Of a stretch of DNA of 53,761 bases, positions 31,263-39,352 are shown piece after piece. A model generated the notes under the pieces. It searched no databases and was not told where the DNA came from. It saw only the letters and a list, made by a program, of their open reading frames with translations. Position 1 is the stretch's first letter. Each line of letters opens with the position of its first letter. A program made the translations under genes and the position numbers. Source of the DNA: Pseudomonadota bacterium (GTDB lineage Bacteria > Pseudomonadota > Alphaproteobacteria > Rhizobiales > Xanthobacteraceae); NCBI GenBank assembly GCA_023423415.1, contig JAFAFP010000078.1, forward strand, positions 1 through 53,761, given 5' to 3'.

Positions 31263-32920
31263 GGTTTGCGTCGATCGGGTCGTGTCTTCGGCAGCGGCAC
31301 ATCGACAAGACGTTTGGTCTTGCTGGCGCCGATACTGCCGGTCGTGAGCGGGGCCGCAGCCGCCACGCCAGCCGCCACTTTCGTTGCCGGTTTGGTTTCG
31401 ATTTTGGCTTCGGACTTGGTTTCGGACTTGGACTCAGGCGTTGCAGCTTTCGCAACCGCGGCCGCACCATCCGTTGGTCGCGGCAACGGCAACCGGATGC
31501 CGTCCGCTTCGCCTGACGGATCGAGTTCGTTCGGCACCAGCATCACGAACTTGCCCGGATGTTTGAAGCGTCCGGCGGCACGTTCAGCTTCATCGCCAGC
31601 GCCAAGATAGATATCGGCGCGCGCCGGACCGATGATCGCACCGCCGGTGTCCTGCGCAACCATCAGGCGGCGGAACCAGGTATCCGGCTTTTCGGATGCA
31701 ATCGGCAGCAGCGCATTCACAAACACCGGCATTCCGTAGGTATGCAGCTTGCGATCGACCGCGATCGATCGCGCTGCCGTCAGCGAAATGCCTTGCGCGC
31801 CGATGGCTTCGTCGAATTCCGACAAATCCGTTTCGCGGAAGAACACGAAAGACTTGTTCTCGCGGCGGAGCGCCTTCCCTTCTTCCGGAAATTTCTCCAT
31901 GTATTCGCGGATCTTCTGCATCGAAATTTCTTCTCTCGACACAAAACCGCGTTCGATCAGAAAACGGCCGACCGCCGTATAGGCGTGACCGTTCTTGTCC
32001 GCGTAATTGAGACGGATCACTTTGCCATCGTCGAGCCGCACGCGGACCGAGCCTTGAATCTCGGCAAAGAACGCATCAATCGGACTCTTCACCCAGCAGA
32101 TCTCAAGATCCCGACCCGCAAGCGCACCATCTTCAATCTGCGCGCGGTCGAAATATGCCGCCGTCTTCCGCTTCACCACACGCTTGCCGGCCTTGCCCTT
32201 GCCCCCCGAACGTCGCAGACGCTGGGTCACGAGGTCGGGCGGACGGCGATAGAGCGGGGTTGTGTAGATGTCGCTCGGATAACGCGAGCCCTCGATCACC
32301 GGTTCATAATAGCCGGTGAAAAAGCCGTCCTTCTCGCCTAGAGCCGAAAGACGAACAGGACGGAAATTTTCCTCGAAGAATTTGCGCGCACCCTCGGTAG
32401 TGAGCGGCAATGCGGCGACCGCACGTCCGCAGACCTCAAACAGCGCGCGATAGGTTTCGCCGCGGTCGGCCCGCGCCTTTGCGGAGCTTTTCAGGATCGG
32501 CTTGCAGCTCGCGAGGAAGGCCGAATAGGCCTCGGAATGATCGTCATCCATCCAGCCGCTGATTTCGTGCCAGGCGACCGGCTCGACCTGGCTGTTCGGG
32601 ATCTTCAGCGGATGTGCCTTGCCGGGGCGACGCGCGGTCTTGCCCTTTGCGGTTTTTTCCTCGGATGATTTTTTCTTGTCTGACTTTTTCCCGGCCAGAG
32701 TCTCTTTCGCCGTTTTTTCGGCGGCGGGCTTTACGCTGGTTGATTTCTTTGACGCGGTCTGCGTCTTCGGCTCCTGACCGGAGGCAGGCTTGGTGGAAGC
32801 GAAGGCGAGATTGGCCGAGCCAAGGAGCAGGATCATCAGAGCAACGGCCAGCGCCACGCTCCGGACATGGCGCGCACCTGACCCGCTAAGGCTGACTCCC
32901 CGTCCCCCGATCAATGGCAA
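31259..32920 (-). CDS. mltA: MltA-family lytic murein transglycosylase
   Basis: Up to 553 residues. A signal peptide or anchor (about 20-42, ending LAFA) is followed by a Lys/Ser/Ala-rich linker (about 43-105), the MltA domain with GFFTGYYEPVIEGS, and the C-terminal 3D domain with DTGGAIIGPARADIYLG, where the last Asp is the likely catalytic acid. It cleaves peptidoglycan to 1,6-anhydro-muropeptides in the periplasm. It is longer than E. coli MltA because of the linker and a second Lys/Thr/Ala-rich tail. No lipobox Cys is seen. The start is uncertain: TTG at 32920 or 32914. It follows the Tim44-like gene by nine bases. Confidence 0.88.
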   Translation of the reverse strand: MPLIGGRGVSLSGSGARHVRSVALAVALMILLLGSANLAFASTKPASGQEPKTQTASKKSTSVKPAAEKTAKETLAGKKSDKKKSSEEKTAKGKTARRPGKAHPLKIPNSQVEPVAWHEISGWMDDDHSEAYSAFLASCKPILKSSAKARADRGETYRALFEVCGRAVAALPLTTEGARKFFEENFRPVRLSALGEKDGFFTGYYEPVIEGSRYPSDIYTTPLYRRPPDLVTQRLRRSGGKGKAGKRVVKRKTAAYFDRAQIEDGALAGRDLEICWVKSPIDAFFAEIQGSVRVRLDDGKVIRLNYADKNGHAYTAVGRFLIERGFVSREEISMQKIREYMEKFPEEGKALRRENKSFVFFRETDLSEFDEAIGAQGISLTAARSIAVDRKLHTYGMPVFVNALLPIASEKPDTWFRRLMVAQDTGGAIIGPARADIYLGAGDEAERAAGRFKHPGKFVMLVPNELDPSGEADGIRLPLPRPTDGAAAVAKAATPESKSETKSEAKIETKPATKVAAGVAAAAPLTTGSIGASKTKRLVDVPLPKTRPDRRKP

Positions 32921-32929
32921 CCCACCCGA

Positions 32930-33628
32930 TTATTGTCCCGCTTCCGTCGCAACCAGTTTCCAGTTCGGATCGCGGCCCGTCACGTCCCGCGCGAAGGTCC
33001 AGACATCCGTCACTTCTGTGACTTTGTCGGGGCTGCCGTCGATCACATTTCCGGCCTTGTCGCGCGTGGCCGAAATGAGCTGTGAGACGAACCGCACCGT
33101 CACCTGCGCAGTATTGTTGCGCAGTTCGGCAGCGGTGACATCGGCGGTATCGAGCGAGACGAACTTGTTCTCGACCGTGTCGCCCTTGGCCTCGCGGTCC
33201 TTGATGGCGGCTTCGAAGCCGTCATAGACCTCGCGTGACAGCAGTCCTTTCAGCGTCTTGCGGTCACCGGCCGCGAACGCGCCGACGATCATTTCGTAGG
33301 CGGCCTTGGCGCCGACCACGAAATGATTGATGTCGAACGAGCGATCGGCCGCGACGATGGCGTCGAGCCCGGAGGCCGCGGCGCTCCCTTCAGCGGCAAT
33401 GCCCTTCCAGCGGTCCTCGGCGGGTTCGGACGGCCGGGAAACCGTTTCTGGATTGTTGCGCGTCGGCAGCGTAACGACCTTGTCGCTCGCCTGGGCCCGT
33501 GCATCGCGGGCGGAATAGGGATCGTAGGGTGGGCGTTCGCGGCCTGTGCGCTGCCCCAGGACGCTCCGGAGGCGAATGAAGATGAAGATCGCCAGTGCCA
33601 GGAAGATGATGGTGTAGATGTCGAACAC
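32930..33628 (-). CDS. Tim44/TimA-domain membrane protein
   Basis: A 232-residue protein with one N-terminal membrane segment (about 4-20, MFDIYTIIFLALAIFIFIRL) and a C-terminal Tim44-like domain (about 90-232). It is the bacterial counterpart of the domain that anchors mitochondrial Tim44 to the inner membrane. In alphaproteobacteria it regularly precedes mltA and smr and faces fxsA/secB, as here. Its role is unknown; a link to protein export at the membrane is inferred from family and from secB nearby. It starts with GTG at 33628. Confidence 0.88.
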   Translation of the reverse strand: MFDIYTIIFLALAIFIFIRLRSVLGQRTGRERPPYDPYSARDARAQASDKVVTLPTRNNPETVSRPSEPAEDRWKGIAAEGSAAASGLDAIVAADRSFDINHFVVGAKAAYEMIVGAFAAGDRKTLKGLLSREVYDGFEAAIKDREAKGDTVENKFVSLDTADVTAAELRNNTAQVTVRFVSQLISATRDKAGNVIDGSPDKVTEVTDVWTFARDVTGRDPNWKLVATEAGQ

Positions 33629-33834
33629 GTCGCGAATGCCTTTGCAGCCGAAAGCGGAAAAAACGGGCCGCCGCGTTTACCGAAAGCAGCGCGGGAGCCG
33701 TCCGCCGCTATAATCTAAGCACGCGACCGGTCTTATCCATAGGTCTCGTCAGGTCAAAACCCTGTGGGTCTACCGGACTTTAGACGATCCCGGCCGTAAA
33801 GGCCAACCAGATACCGTTATTGGAAATCGCCCCA

Positions 33835-34305
33835 ATGGCTCCCGGTAGGCTGATCCTGCTCGGACTTTTAGGCTTGGTTGTGGCGGAGGCTGCGGTTTTC
33901 CTCGCGGCCGCACGGCTTCTGGGCTGGTTTGGCGCGCTGTTTACTCTGTTCGCAACTTCCGTCTTTGGGTTTCTGGTGCTTGGCCGCATGGGCCGCCGTC
34001 TCATCGCACGGCTGGCGGACATGTTGTCGCGGCGCGATCTGATGATGGTCGAAGGCGGGTCCAGCGGCGTCCTGACCGCGCTCGGCGGTATCCTTCTGGT
34101 GCTGCCGGGCTTTCTCACCGACATCGTGGGAGCGCTGCTGCTGATTCCCGCCATCCAGAATCGGCTGCTCGACCGCCCTGCGGGGGTCCGCCCGCGGCCG
34201 GACGGCCGTGTCCTCGATCTTGATCCCAGCCAGTGGCGCGACATGCCGAACCGGCAGATCGAGGAGGACAACAGGCCGGATGACGACCGAAATCGCAGGC
34301 GTTGA
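33835..34305 (+). CDS. fxsA: FxsA-family membrane protein
   Basis: A 156-residue protein with two or three membrane segments in the first 100 residues: LILLGLLGLVVAEAAVFLAAA, LFTLFATSVFGFLVLG and TALGGILLVLPGFLTDIVGALLLIP. The GGxLLxxPGFxTDxxGxLLxxP run is the FxsA signature. A polar C-terminal tail follows. The family's name comes from suppression of F-exclusion of phage T7 in E. coli; its normal role is unknown. I chose ATG 33835, with GGAAA upstream, over a TTG at 33820. It diverges from the Tim44-like gene and precedes secB. Confidence 0.88.
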   Translation: MAPGRLILLGLLGLVVAEAAVFLAAARLLGWFGALFTLFATSVFGFLVLGRMGRRLIARLADMLSRRDLMMVEGGSSGVLTALGGILLVLPGFLTDIVGALLLIPAIQNRLLDRPAGVRPRPDGRVLDLDPSQWRDMPNRQIEEDNRPDDDRNRRR

Positions 34306-34384
34306 CCGATCCTTGTTCGCTCTGTTGGCGTATGTTAGCCACTCGCCGATCAGCGTCCGAACCCGGCGCATAACAGGATTTCCG

Positions 34385-34885
34385 ATGGCGACTTCGACCA
34401 ATGGCAATGGTGGCGCACAGGGCGCACCGTCCGACGCGCAGGCACCCCAGCTCAACGTACTGGCGCAATACATCAAGGACTTCTCGTTCGAGAATCCGAA
34501 TGCGCCGCGTTCGCTGCAGCCCTCCGACGAGCAGCCCAACATCAACATCCAGATCAACGTCAACGCTGCGCCGTTCCAGTCCGAGTTCGAAGTCGAACTG
34601 AAGATCGAAGGCAAGGCGGATGCCGGCAATGCGATGCTGTTCGCGTTCGAACTGATCTATGGCGGCGTGTTCCGCATTCAGAACGTGCCGCAGGAAAGCA
34701 TCCATCCGGTCCTGATGATCGAATGCCCGCGCCTGTTGTTCCCGTTCGCGCGCGAGATCATCGCCAATGGCGTGCGCAACGGCGGCTTCCCGCCGCTGTT
34801 CATCGATCCGGTGGATTTCGTCGGCCTGTATCGCCAGAAGATGGCCGAGCAGGCGGCCGCCCAGGGCGCCGCTCAGCCGAGCTGA
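34385..34885 (+). CDS. secB: Protein-export chaperone SecB
   Basis: A 166-residue tetrameric cytosolic chaperone that keeps secretory preproteins unfolded and delivers them to SecA. LNVLAQYIKDFSFENPNAP, INIQINVNA, FELIYGGVF and CPRLLFPFAREIIANGVRNGGFPPLFIDPVDF are standard SecB segments. ATG 34385 matches the family N-terminus; longer in-frame forms overlap fxsA. The Ala/Gln-rich tail is normal in rhizobia. A palindromic repeat follows the stop. Confidence 0.97.
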   Translation: MATSTNGNGGAQGAPSDAQAPQLNVLAQYIKDFSFENPNAPRSLQPSDEQPNINIQINVNAAPFQSEFEVELKIEGKADAGNAMLFAFELIYGGVFRIQNVPQESIHPVLMIECPRLLFPFAREIIANGVRNGGFPPLFIDPVDFVGLYRQKMAEQAAAQGAAQPS

Positions 34886-34917
34886 CCGTTTTTCTCAGCC
34901 CTATCTTAAATCCGCTT

Positions 34918-34980
34918 GTCCCCGCGAAAGCGGGGACCCAGAGTCTATTGCTGGATTCCCGCCTTCGCGGGAATGAGCGG
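34918..34980. repeat. Dispersed double-hairpin repeat, copy 1
   Basis: Stem one is GTCCCCGC-gaaa-GCGGGGAC (34918-34937). After CCAGAG and a short variable part comes CTGG and stem two, ATTCCCGC-cttc-GCGGGAAT (34955-34974), then GAGCGG. The same order and spacing recur at 42444-42507, and a decayed form lies at 36322-36370. It separates the converging secB and dnaQ genes. Confidence 0.9.
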
Positions 34981-34991
34981 GTGGGTCGTAA

Positions 34992-35690
34992 TTACTCAGC
35001 CGCCAGGTAACTCTTCCACACTGCCTCGTCGCCCAGCTTGGCGATGAATGCTTGATGCGCTGCGCGCTCTTCATCGCTGATGCGGGGCGGCAATGGCGCG
35101 GGCCGCAACCGGCGCGAACCGGCGCCGTCATCGGCAGATGCAATGATGCTCCCGGTCGTGACCAGGCTCAGCGTGGTCTGACGCCCGCCGACCAATTCGA
35201 TATAGACTTCGGCCAGCAATTCCGCATCGAGCAACGCGCCGTGCTTGGTGCGTTTTGAATTGTCGATCTTGTAGCGCGCGCACAGATCGTCGAGCTTGTT
35301 GGACTGACCCGGATGCTTGCGCCGCGCCAGCATCAGCGTATCGATGATGCGGTCTCGCGCGAACACCGTCCGCTTGGCGATGCTCAATTCGGAATTGATG
35401 AAGGCGAGATCGAAATAGCCGTTATGCGCGACCAGCGGCGCATCGCCGACGAAATCCAGAAACTCGTCGGCTTCCTCGTGGAAGCATTTGTGCTGCTGGA
35501 GAAACTCGATCGACAGGCCGTGCACATTGAACGCCTCGATCGGCATGTCGCGTTCCGGATTGACGTATTTGTGAAACACCCGCCCGGTTGGAAACCGGTC
35601 CAGCAATTCGACACAGCCGATCTCGACCAGCCGGTGCCCCAACACCGGATCAAGGCCCGTTGTTTCAGTATCGAAGACGATTTCGCGCAT
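34992..35690 (-). CDS. dnaQ: DNA polymerase III epsilon subunit (3'-5' proofreading exonuclease)
   Basis: A 232-residue DEDDh exonuclease and proofreading subunit of the replicative polymerase core. ExoI is FDTETTGLDP (Asp7, Glu9), ExoII is HNGYFDLAF (Asp94), and ExoIII is KHGALLDAELL (His150, Asp155). A C-terminal tail after about residue 185 should bind the alpha subunit. ATG 35690 fits. It is the last gene of the ppsR-maf-coaE-dnaQ leftward run, 18 bases after coaE. Confidence 0.97.
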   Translation of the reverse strand: MREIVFDTETTGLDPVLGHRLVEIGCVELLDRFPTGRVFHKYVNPERDMPIEAFNVHGLSIEFLQQHKCFHEEADEFLDFVGDAPLVAHNGYFDLAFINSELSIAKRTVFARDRIIDTLMLARRKHPGQSNKLDDLCARYKIDNSKRTKHGALLDAELLAEVYIELVGGRQTTLSLVTTGSIIASADDGAGSRRLRPAPLPPRISDEERAAHQAFIAKLGDEAVWKSYLAAE

Positions 35691-35708
35691 CAGTGTCCGT
35701 CAATCGAA

Positions 35709-36305
35709 TCAACGCCGATTGGGCATTGTAGCAACACGCCGCAGGATCTCGCGAACCTGTTCGCGCGCCGGCTCGATGCCGCGCCCGCTATCCACGATGA
35801 AATCCGCGCGCTCGCGCTTCTCGGCATCGGGCATCTGCTTTTGCAGCAGGGCCTCGAATTTCTCGACCGTCATACCGGGCCGTTGCATCACGCGCTGGCG
35901 CTGGATCTCCGGCGCGGCCGAGACCACGACCACCGCATCGACCAGTTTTTCGCCGCCGGTTTCATAAAGCAGCGGAATGTCGAGCACTGCGACGGGCGCA
36001 CCCTGCTCGTCCGCCTGGCGAAGAAAATCGTCGCGCGACTGGGCCACCAGCGGATGCACGATCGCTTCGAGCCGCTTCAAGGCATCCGGTTTGCCGACGA
36101 CCATTTTCGCAAGTTTCTGCCGATCGACCTTGCCGTCATGCGTGGTGCCGGGAAACGCTGCTTCGACCAGCGGCACCGCGTCGCCTTCATACAACATGTG
36201 CACGGCGGCATCGGCGTCGTGCACGGGCACGCCCTCGTCGGCGAACAACTGCGCCGTCGTACTCTTTCCCATGCCGATCGAACCGGTCAGGCCCAGGATG
36301 AACAT
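35709..36305 (-). CDS. coaE: Dephospho-CoA kinase
   Basis: A 198-residue enzyme for the last step of coenzyme A synthesis, phosphorylating the 3'-hydroxyl of dephospho-CoA. The P-loop is GSIGMGKS (8-15). DADAAVHMLY, HPLV near residue 90, and VLDIPLLYETGGE are the family's further motifs. Length is normal. It sits between maf and dnaQ, but aroE, often found between maf and coaE in relatives, is absent here. Confidence 0.96.
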   Translation of the reverse strand: MFILGLTGSIGMGKSTTAQLFADEGVPVHDADAAVHMLYEGDAVPLVEAAFPGTTHDGKVDRQKLAKMVVGKPDALKRLEAIVHPLVAQSRDDFLRQADEQGAPVAVLDIPLLYETGGEKLVDAVVVVSAAPEIQRQRVMQRPGMTVEKFEALLQKQMPDAEKRERADFIVDSGRGIEPAREQVREILRRVATMPNRR

Positions 36306-36321
36306 TGCCGATAACCTTCCG

Positions 36322-36370
36322 CTCGTCCCGCGAACCCATCTGGATTTCCGCTGGCGCGGAAACGAAGTGG
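36322..36370. repeat. Decayed copy of the double-hairpin repeat
   Basis: Starting CTCGTCCCGCGAACCC, then CTGG, a hairpin TTCCGC-tggc-GCGGAA, and a degenerate end, this keeps the order of the two good copies (34918-34980 and 42444-42507) but has lost most of stem one. It occupies the 83-base gap between maf and coaE. Confidence 0.6.
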
Positions 36371-36388
36371 CGCCGTTCGCGATCTTGG

Positions 36389-37003
36389 CTAATCCTTCAA
36401 AAACGCCTTGCTCCGGAAGAACTCCAGCAGCGGCAACAGCGGCATGCCGAGAATGGTGAAGTGATCGCCTTCCACACGCTCGAACAAATGGATGCCAAGC
36501 TTTTCGAGCTGATAGCCGCCGACGCTTTCCGTCACCGTCGGCCCTGCCGCTTCAAGATATTCCTCGAGGAACTTGTCGGAAAAATTCCGCATCTGCAGCC
36601 GCGCGGTATCGACGACCTTGAACAGCACCGATCCATCCTGCACCAGAGTCACCGCCGAATGCAGCATGTGGGTTTGCCCGCGCAACACACGCAATTGCGC
36701 GCGTGCGTCGTCCACATTCGCGGGCTTGTGAAATCGCCGCTTTCCCATCGCAAGCGTTTGATCGGCGCCGACGACAAGCCGCGACGGCGACTTGAACGAG
36801 ACCGCGCTTGCCTTTTCCCACGACAGCAACAACGCGACCTCATCGGGATCGCGATCGCCCTCAAGTCGCTCCTCGACCGCGCGCTCGTCGATCTGCCCGG
36901 GAATGATCTCGACCGGAATGCCGGCAGCGCTCAGCATCGTGCGGCGCGCAAAGCTTTTCGATGCAAGAACCAGAGGCGCCGGGGCAGACCAGAACAGCAT
37001 CAC
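36389..37003 (-). CDS. maf: Maf-family nucleotide pyrophosphatase
   Basis: A 204-residue member of the Maf/HAM1 structural group, which hydrolyses non-canonical or modified nucleoside triphosphates. LVLASKSFARRTML, with the LASxS..RR phosphate-binding motif, and VGADQTLAMG, with its conserved Asp, are visible. YQLEKLGIHLFERVEGDHFTILGMPLLPLLEFF is the common C-terminal signature. The GTG at 37003 overlaps the ppsR stop by four bases; the next codon is ATG. The overlap shows it is co-transcribed with ppsR. Confidence 0.94.
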   Translation of the reverse strand: MMLFWSAPAPLVLASKSFARRTMLSAAGIPVEIIPGQIDERAVEERLEGDRDPDEVALLLSWEKASAVSFKSPSRLVVGADQTLAMGKRRFHKPANVDDARAQLRVLRGQTHMLHSAVTLVQDGSVLFKVVDTARLQMRNFSDKFLEEYLEAAGPTVTESVGGYQLEKLGIHLFERVEGDHFTILGMPLLPLLEFFRSKAFLKD

Positions 37004-37839
37004 ATCACCGGAGCGCGGCGCTTCTCAGCCAGAAGCTGCAGGATGGCCGCCGCCGTTTCCTCGATGGAACGCCGCGAAACATCGATCAGCGGCCAGTTAT
37101 GACGCGCGCACAGCTTGCGGGAAAAGGTGATTTCCTCCGCGACGGCCTGCTTGTCGATATAAGCTGCTTCGTCGTAGTGCGCGCGCAATCCCAGAAGCCT
37201 GTTTTGCCGGATCTGCACAATGCGCTCCGGGCTTGCGAATAACCCCACCACCAGCGGCTTCGTCAAGCGTTCCAGTTGCGGCGGCACCGGAACCCCCGGA
37301 ACCAGCGGATAGTTGCCGGTTTTGATACCGCGATTGGCAAGATAGATCGATGTCGGTGTCTTTGACGTCCGTGAGATGCCGACCAGCACCACATCGGCTT
37401 GTTCGAGATCGTCGATATGCTGCCCGTCGTCATGCAGCATTGTGTAATTGAGCGCGTCGATCCGCTTGAAATATTCGGCATTCAGCGTGTGCTGGGCGCC
37501 GACGCGCGGGGTGGTGGTGGCGCCCAGATACGACTGGAACACCCGCAGCACTGGTCCAAGAATCGAGCGGCACGGCAGGCTCAACTCGGCGCATTTCTTT
37601 TCCAGCCGCTCGATCAGATCCTCGTCGAGCAAGGTGTAAAGCACGATCCCCGGCGCATCGTCGATCTCGGACAGCACACGGTCGAGCTGCTTCTGGGTGC
37701 GGATCAGCGGATAGACATGCTCGATCGGTGAAATATTGGCGTACTGCGCCGTTGCCGCATGCGCGACTGTGGTGAGGGTCTCTCCGGTCGAGTCAGAGAC
37801 CAGATGCAAGTGAAAGTAGCTCGGATTGTGCTGCGCCAA
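37000..37839 (-). CDS. ppsR: Pyruvate, phosphate dikinase regulatory protein (DUF299/RP001 family)
   Basis: A 279-residue bifunctional kinase/pyrophosphorylase that switches pyruvate, phosphate dikinase (or PEP synthase) off by ADP-dependent phosphorylation and on by phosphate-dependent reversal. FHLHLVSDSTGETL at the N-terminus and the P-loop-like GISRTSKT (154-161) are diagnostic. It starts with TTG at 37839, with GGA about seven bases upstream; no ATG in frame suits better. This family (RP001 in Rickettsia, DUF299 in Caulobacter) flanks the chromosomal origin opposite hemE in alphaproteobacteria, exactly as here. Confidence 0.95.
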   Translation of the reverse strand: MAQHNPSYFHLHLVSDSTGETLTTVAHAATAQYANISPIEHVYPLIRTQKQLDRVLSEIDDAPGIVLYTLLDEDLIERLEKKCAELSLPCRSILGPVLRVFQSYLGATTTPRVGAQHTLNAEYFKRIDALNYTMLHDDGQHIDDLEQADVVLVGISRTSKTPTSIYLANRGIKTGNYPLVPGVPVPPQLERLTKPLVVGLFASPERIVQIRQNRLLGLRAHYDEAAYIDKQAVAEEITFSRKLCARHNWPLIDVSRRSIEETAAAILQLLAEKRRAPVM

Positions 37840-38229
37840 GTGTCATCCAGATGGTTTGCAAACGGGGTTTTGCACGGGATGAATTGTGTGACCCTGGGGA
37901 GAAGGCCACGCGGCCGTGCAAAGTGCAAGTCGCTGGGCTCGGTGCGCCGCACGTCCGTCCACATTGCTGCCCGGTTGGACAGAATCCGGAAAATTTCCGA
38001 TGGTGGTGTTGAAACCGGACAGGATCCCGCCTCGATGGGAAAGTGGTTCCATGAATCGTTTCGATTCAACGTCTTACGGGATGTTGAGGAATGTGGATAG
38101 AGGTGGATGAAATCCGGGGAAATGTGGAGAAGGCATCAGCAGGATGGGGTCAGCGACTCGTGAGTCCAATCCACGCTCAAACAAAATCCGTAAGGAAGAT
38201 TCTTAGATTCTAGATTAGAAGGATGGCCC
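37840..38229. other. oriC: Candidate chromosomal replication origin (oriC) between ppsR and hemE
   Basis: This 390-base gene-free gap separates two divergent genes in the arrangement known for the Caulobacter and Rickettsia origins. GANTC sites lie at 37982, 38053, 38063, 38155, 38162, 38198 and 38206, seven in about 230 bases where chance gives about one. TGTGGATAG (38092-38100) and TGTGGAGAA (38123-38131) are each one mismatch from the DnaA box TTATCCACA in reverse orientation; weaker matches lie at 37868-37876 and 38102-38110. The AT-rich tract with repeated AGATT units (about 38197-38220) next to hemE could be the unwinding element. No CtrA-type TTAA-N7-TTAA site is seen. The hemE promoter must also lie here. 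Confidence 0.7.
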
Positions 38230-39273
38230 GTGGTGAGCGCGTCTGTGAACAAGCCTCTGCTGAACGTGCTGAACGGTCAGCGTCAAAAAATTCCTCCGGT
38301 CTGGATGATGCGGCAAGCCGGCCGTTATCTGCCGGAATATCGCGCCACCCGTGAAAAAGCTGGCTCCATCCTCAACCTGTGTTTCAACCCTGAGCTGGCC
38401 GCCGAAGTAACGCTGCAACCCATCAAAAGGTTCGGCTTCGATGCAGCGATCTTGTTCTCGGATATCTTAGTGATTCCTTACGCACTGGGCCGCCGGGTGG
38501 AGTTTGTCACAGGAGAAGGGCCCAAGCTTGATCCGATTACCGATCCGCAGACCGCGCAGGACATCCGGCGTGAGGTTGATCACGGCGTGCTCGGGCCGAT
38601 CTACGAAACGATCCAGCGGGTCAAAACGGACTTGCCGGCCGAGGTGACGTTCCTCGGCTTTTGCGGCGCGCCGTGGACGGTCGCGACCTACATGATCGCC
38701 GGCCGCGGCACGCCCGATCAGGAACCGGCGCGGATGTTCGCCTATCGCCATCCGGACGTATTCAACGAGATGATCCAGACTCTCGTGAAGGCGTCGTCCG
38801 AATATCTGATTCGTCAGTTCAAGGCTGGCGTCGATGCGGTACAGATCTTCGACACCTGGGCTGGCATCTTGCCGCCAGAGGAATTCGCCCGCTGGTGCAT
38901 CGCGCCGGTGCGGCAGATCATCCTCAATGTGCGCGATGAGATTCCGGATGCGAAGATCATCGCGTTTCCGCGCGGCGCTGGCACGGGGCTCGAGCGCTAT
39001 GTCACCGAGTTGCCGATCGATGCAGTCGGTCTCGACTGGATGATCGACAAGACGTTTGCGCGCGAGCGTATTCAGTCGGTGAAGCCGGTTCAGGGCAATC
39101 TCGATCCGATGGCGCTGATCGCCGGCGGCCGTGCGCTCGATGAATCGGTCGATGCGGTGATGCGTGCTTTCTCGGACGGGCCGTTCATTTTCAATCTTGG
39201 CCACGGCATCACGCCACAGACACCGATCGCGCATGTCGAGCAGATGCTGAAGCGGGTGCGCAATTCCGGATAA
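38230..39273 (+). CDS. hemE: Uroporphyrinogen decarboxylase
   Basis: A 347-residue cytosolic enzyme turning uroporphyrinogen III into coproporphyrinogen III. The N-terminal signature PPVWMMRQAGRYLPEYR and the active-site FSDILVIPYALG are present, as is GFCGAPWTVATYMI. It starts with GTG at 38230, followed by a second GTG, and AGAAGG lies seven bases upstream. It is the first gene on the right of the candidate origin, transcribed away from it. HemJ, two genes on, acts two steps later in the pathway. Confidence 0.97.
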   Translation: MVSASVNKPLLNVLNGQRQKIPPVWMMRQAGRYLPEYRATREKAGSILNLCFNPELAAEVTLQPIKRFGFDAAILFSDILVIPYALGRRVEFVTGEGPKLDPITDPQTAQDIRREVDHGVLGPIYETIQRVKTDLPAEVTFLGFCGAPWTVATYMIAGRGTPDQEPARMFAYRHPDVFNEMIQTLVKASSEYLIRQFKAGVDAVQIFDTWAGILPPEEFARWCIAPVRQIILNVRDEIPDAKIIAFPRGAGTGLERYVTELPIDAVGLDWMIDKTFARERIQSVKPVQGNLDPMALIAGGRALDESVDAVMRAFSDGPFIFNLGHGITPQTPIAHVEQMLKRVRNSG

Positions 39274-39352
39274 ATTTTCGGTCCGAGGAATGTGCCGATC
39301 CGCGCGATGACGCAATCCGGCGAATGATCAAATAGCAATTTTGGTGGACTTG

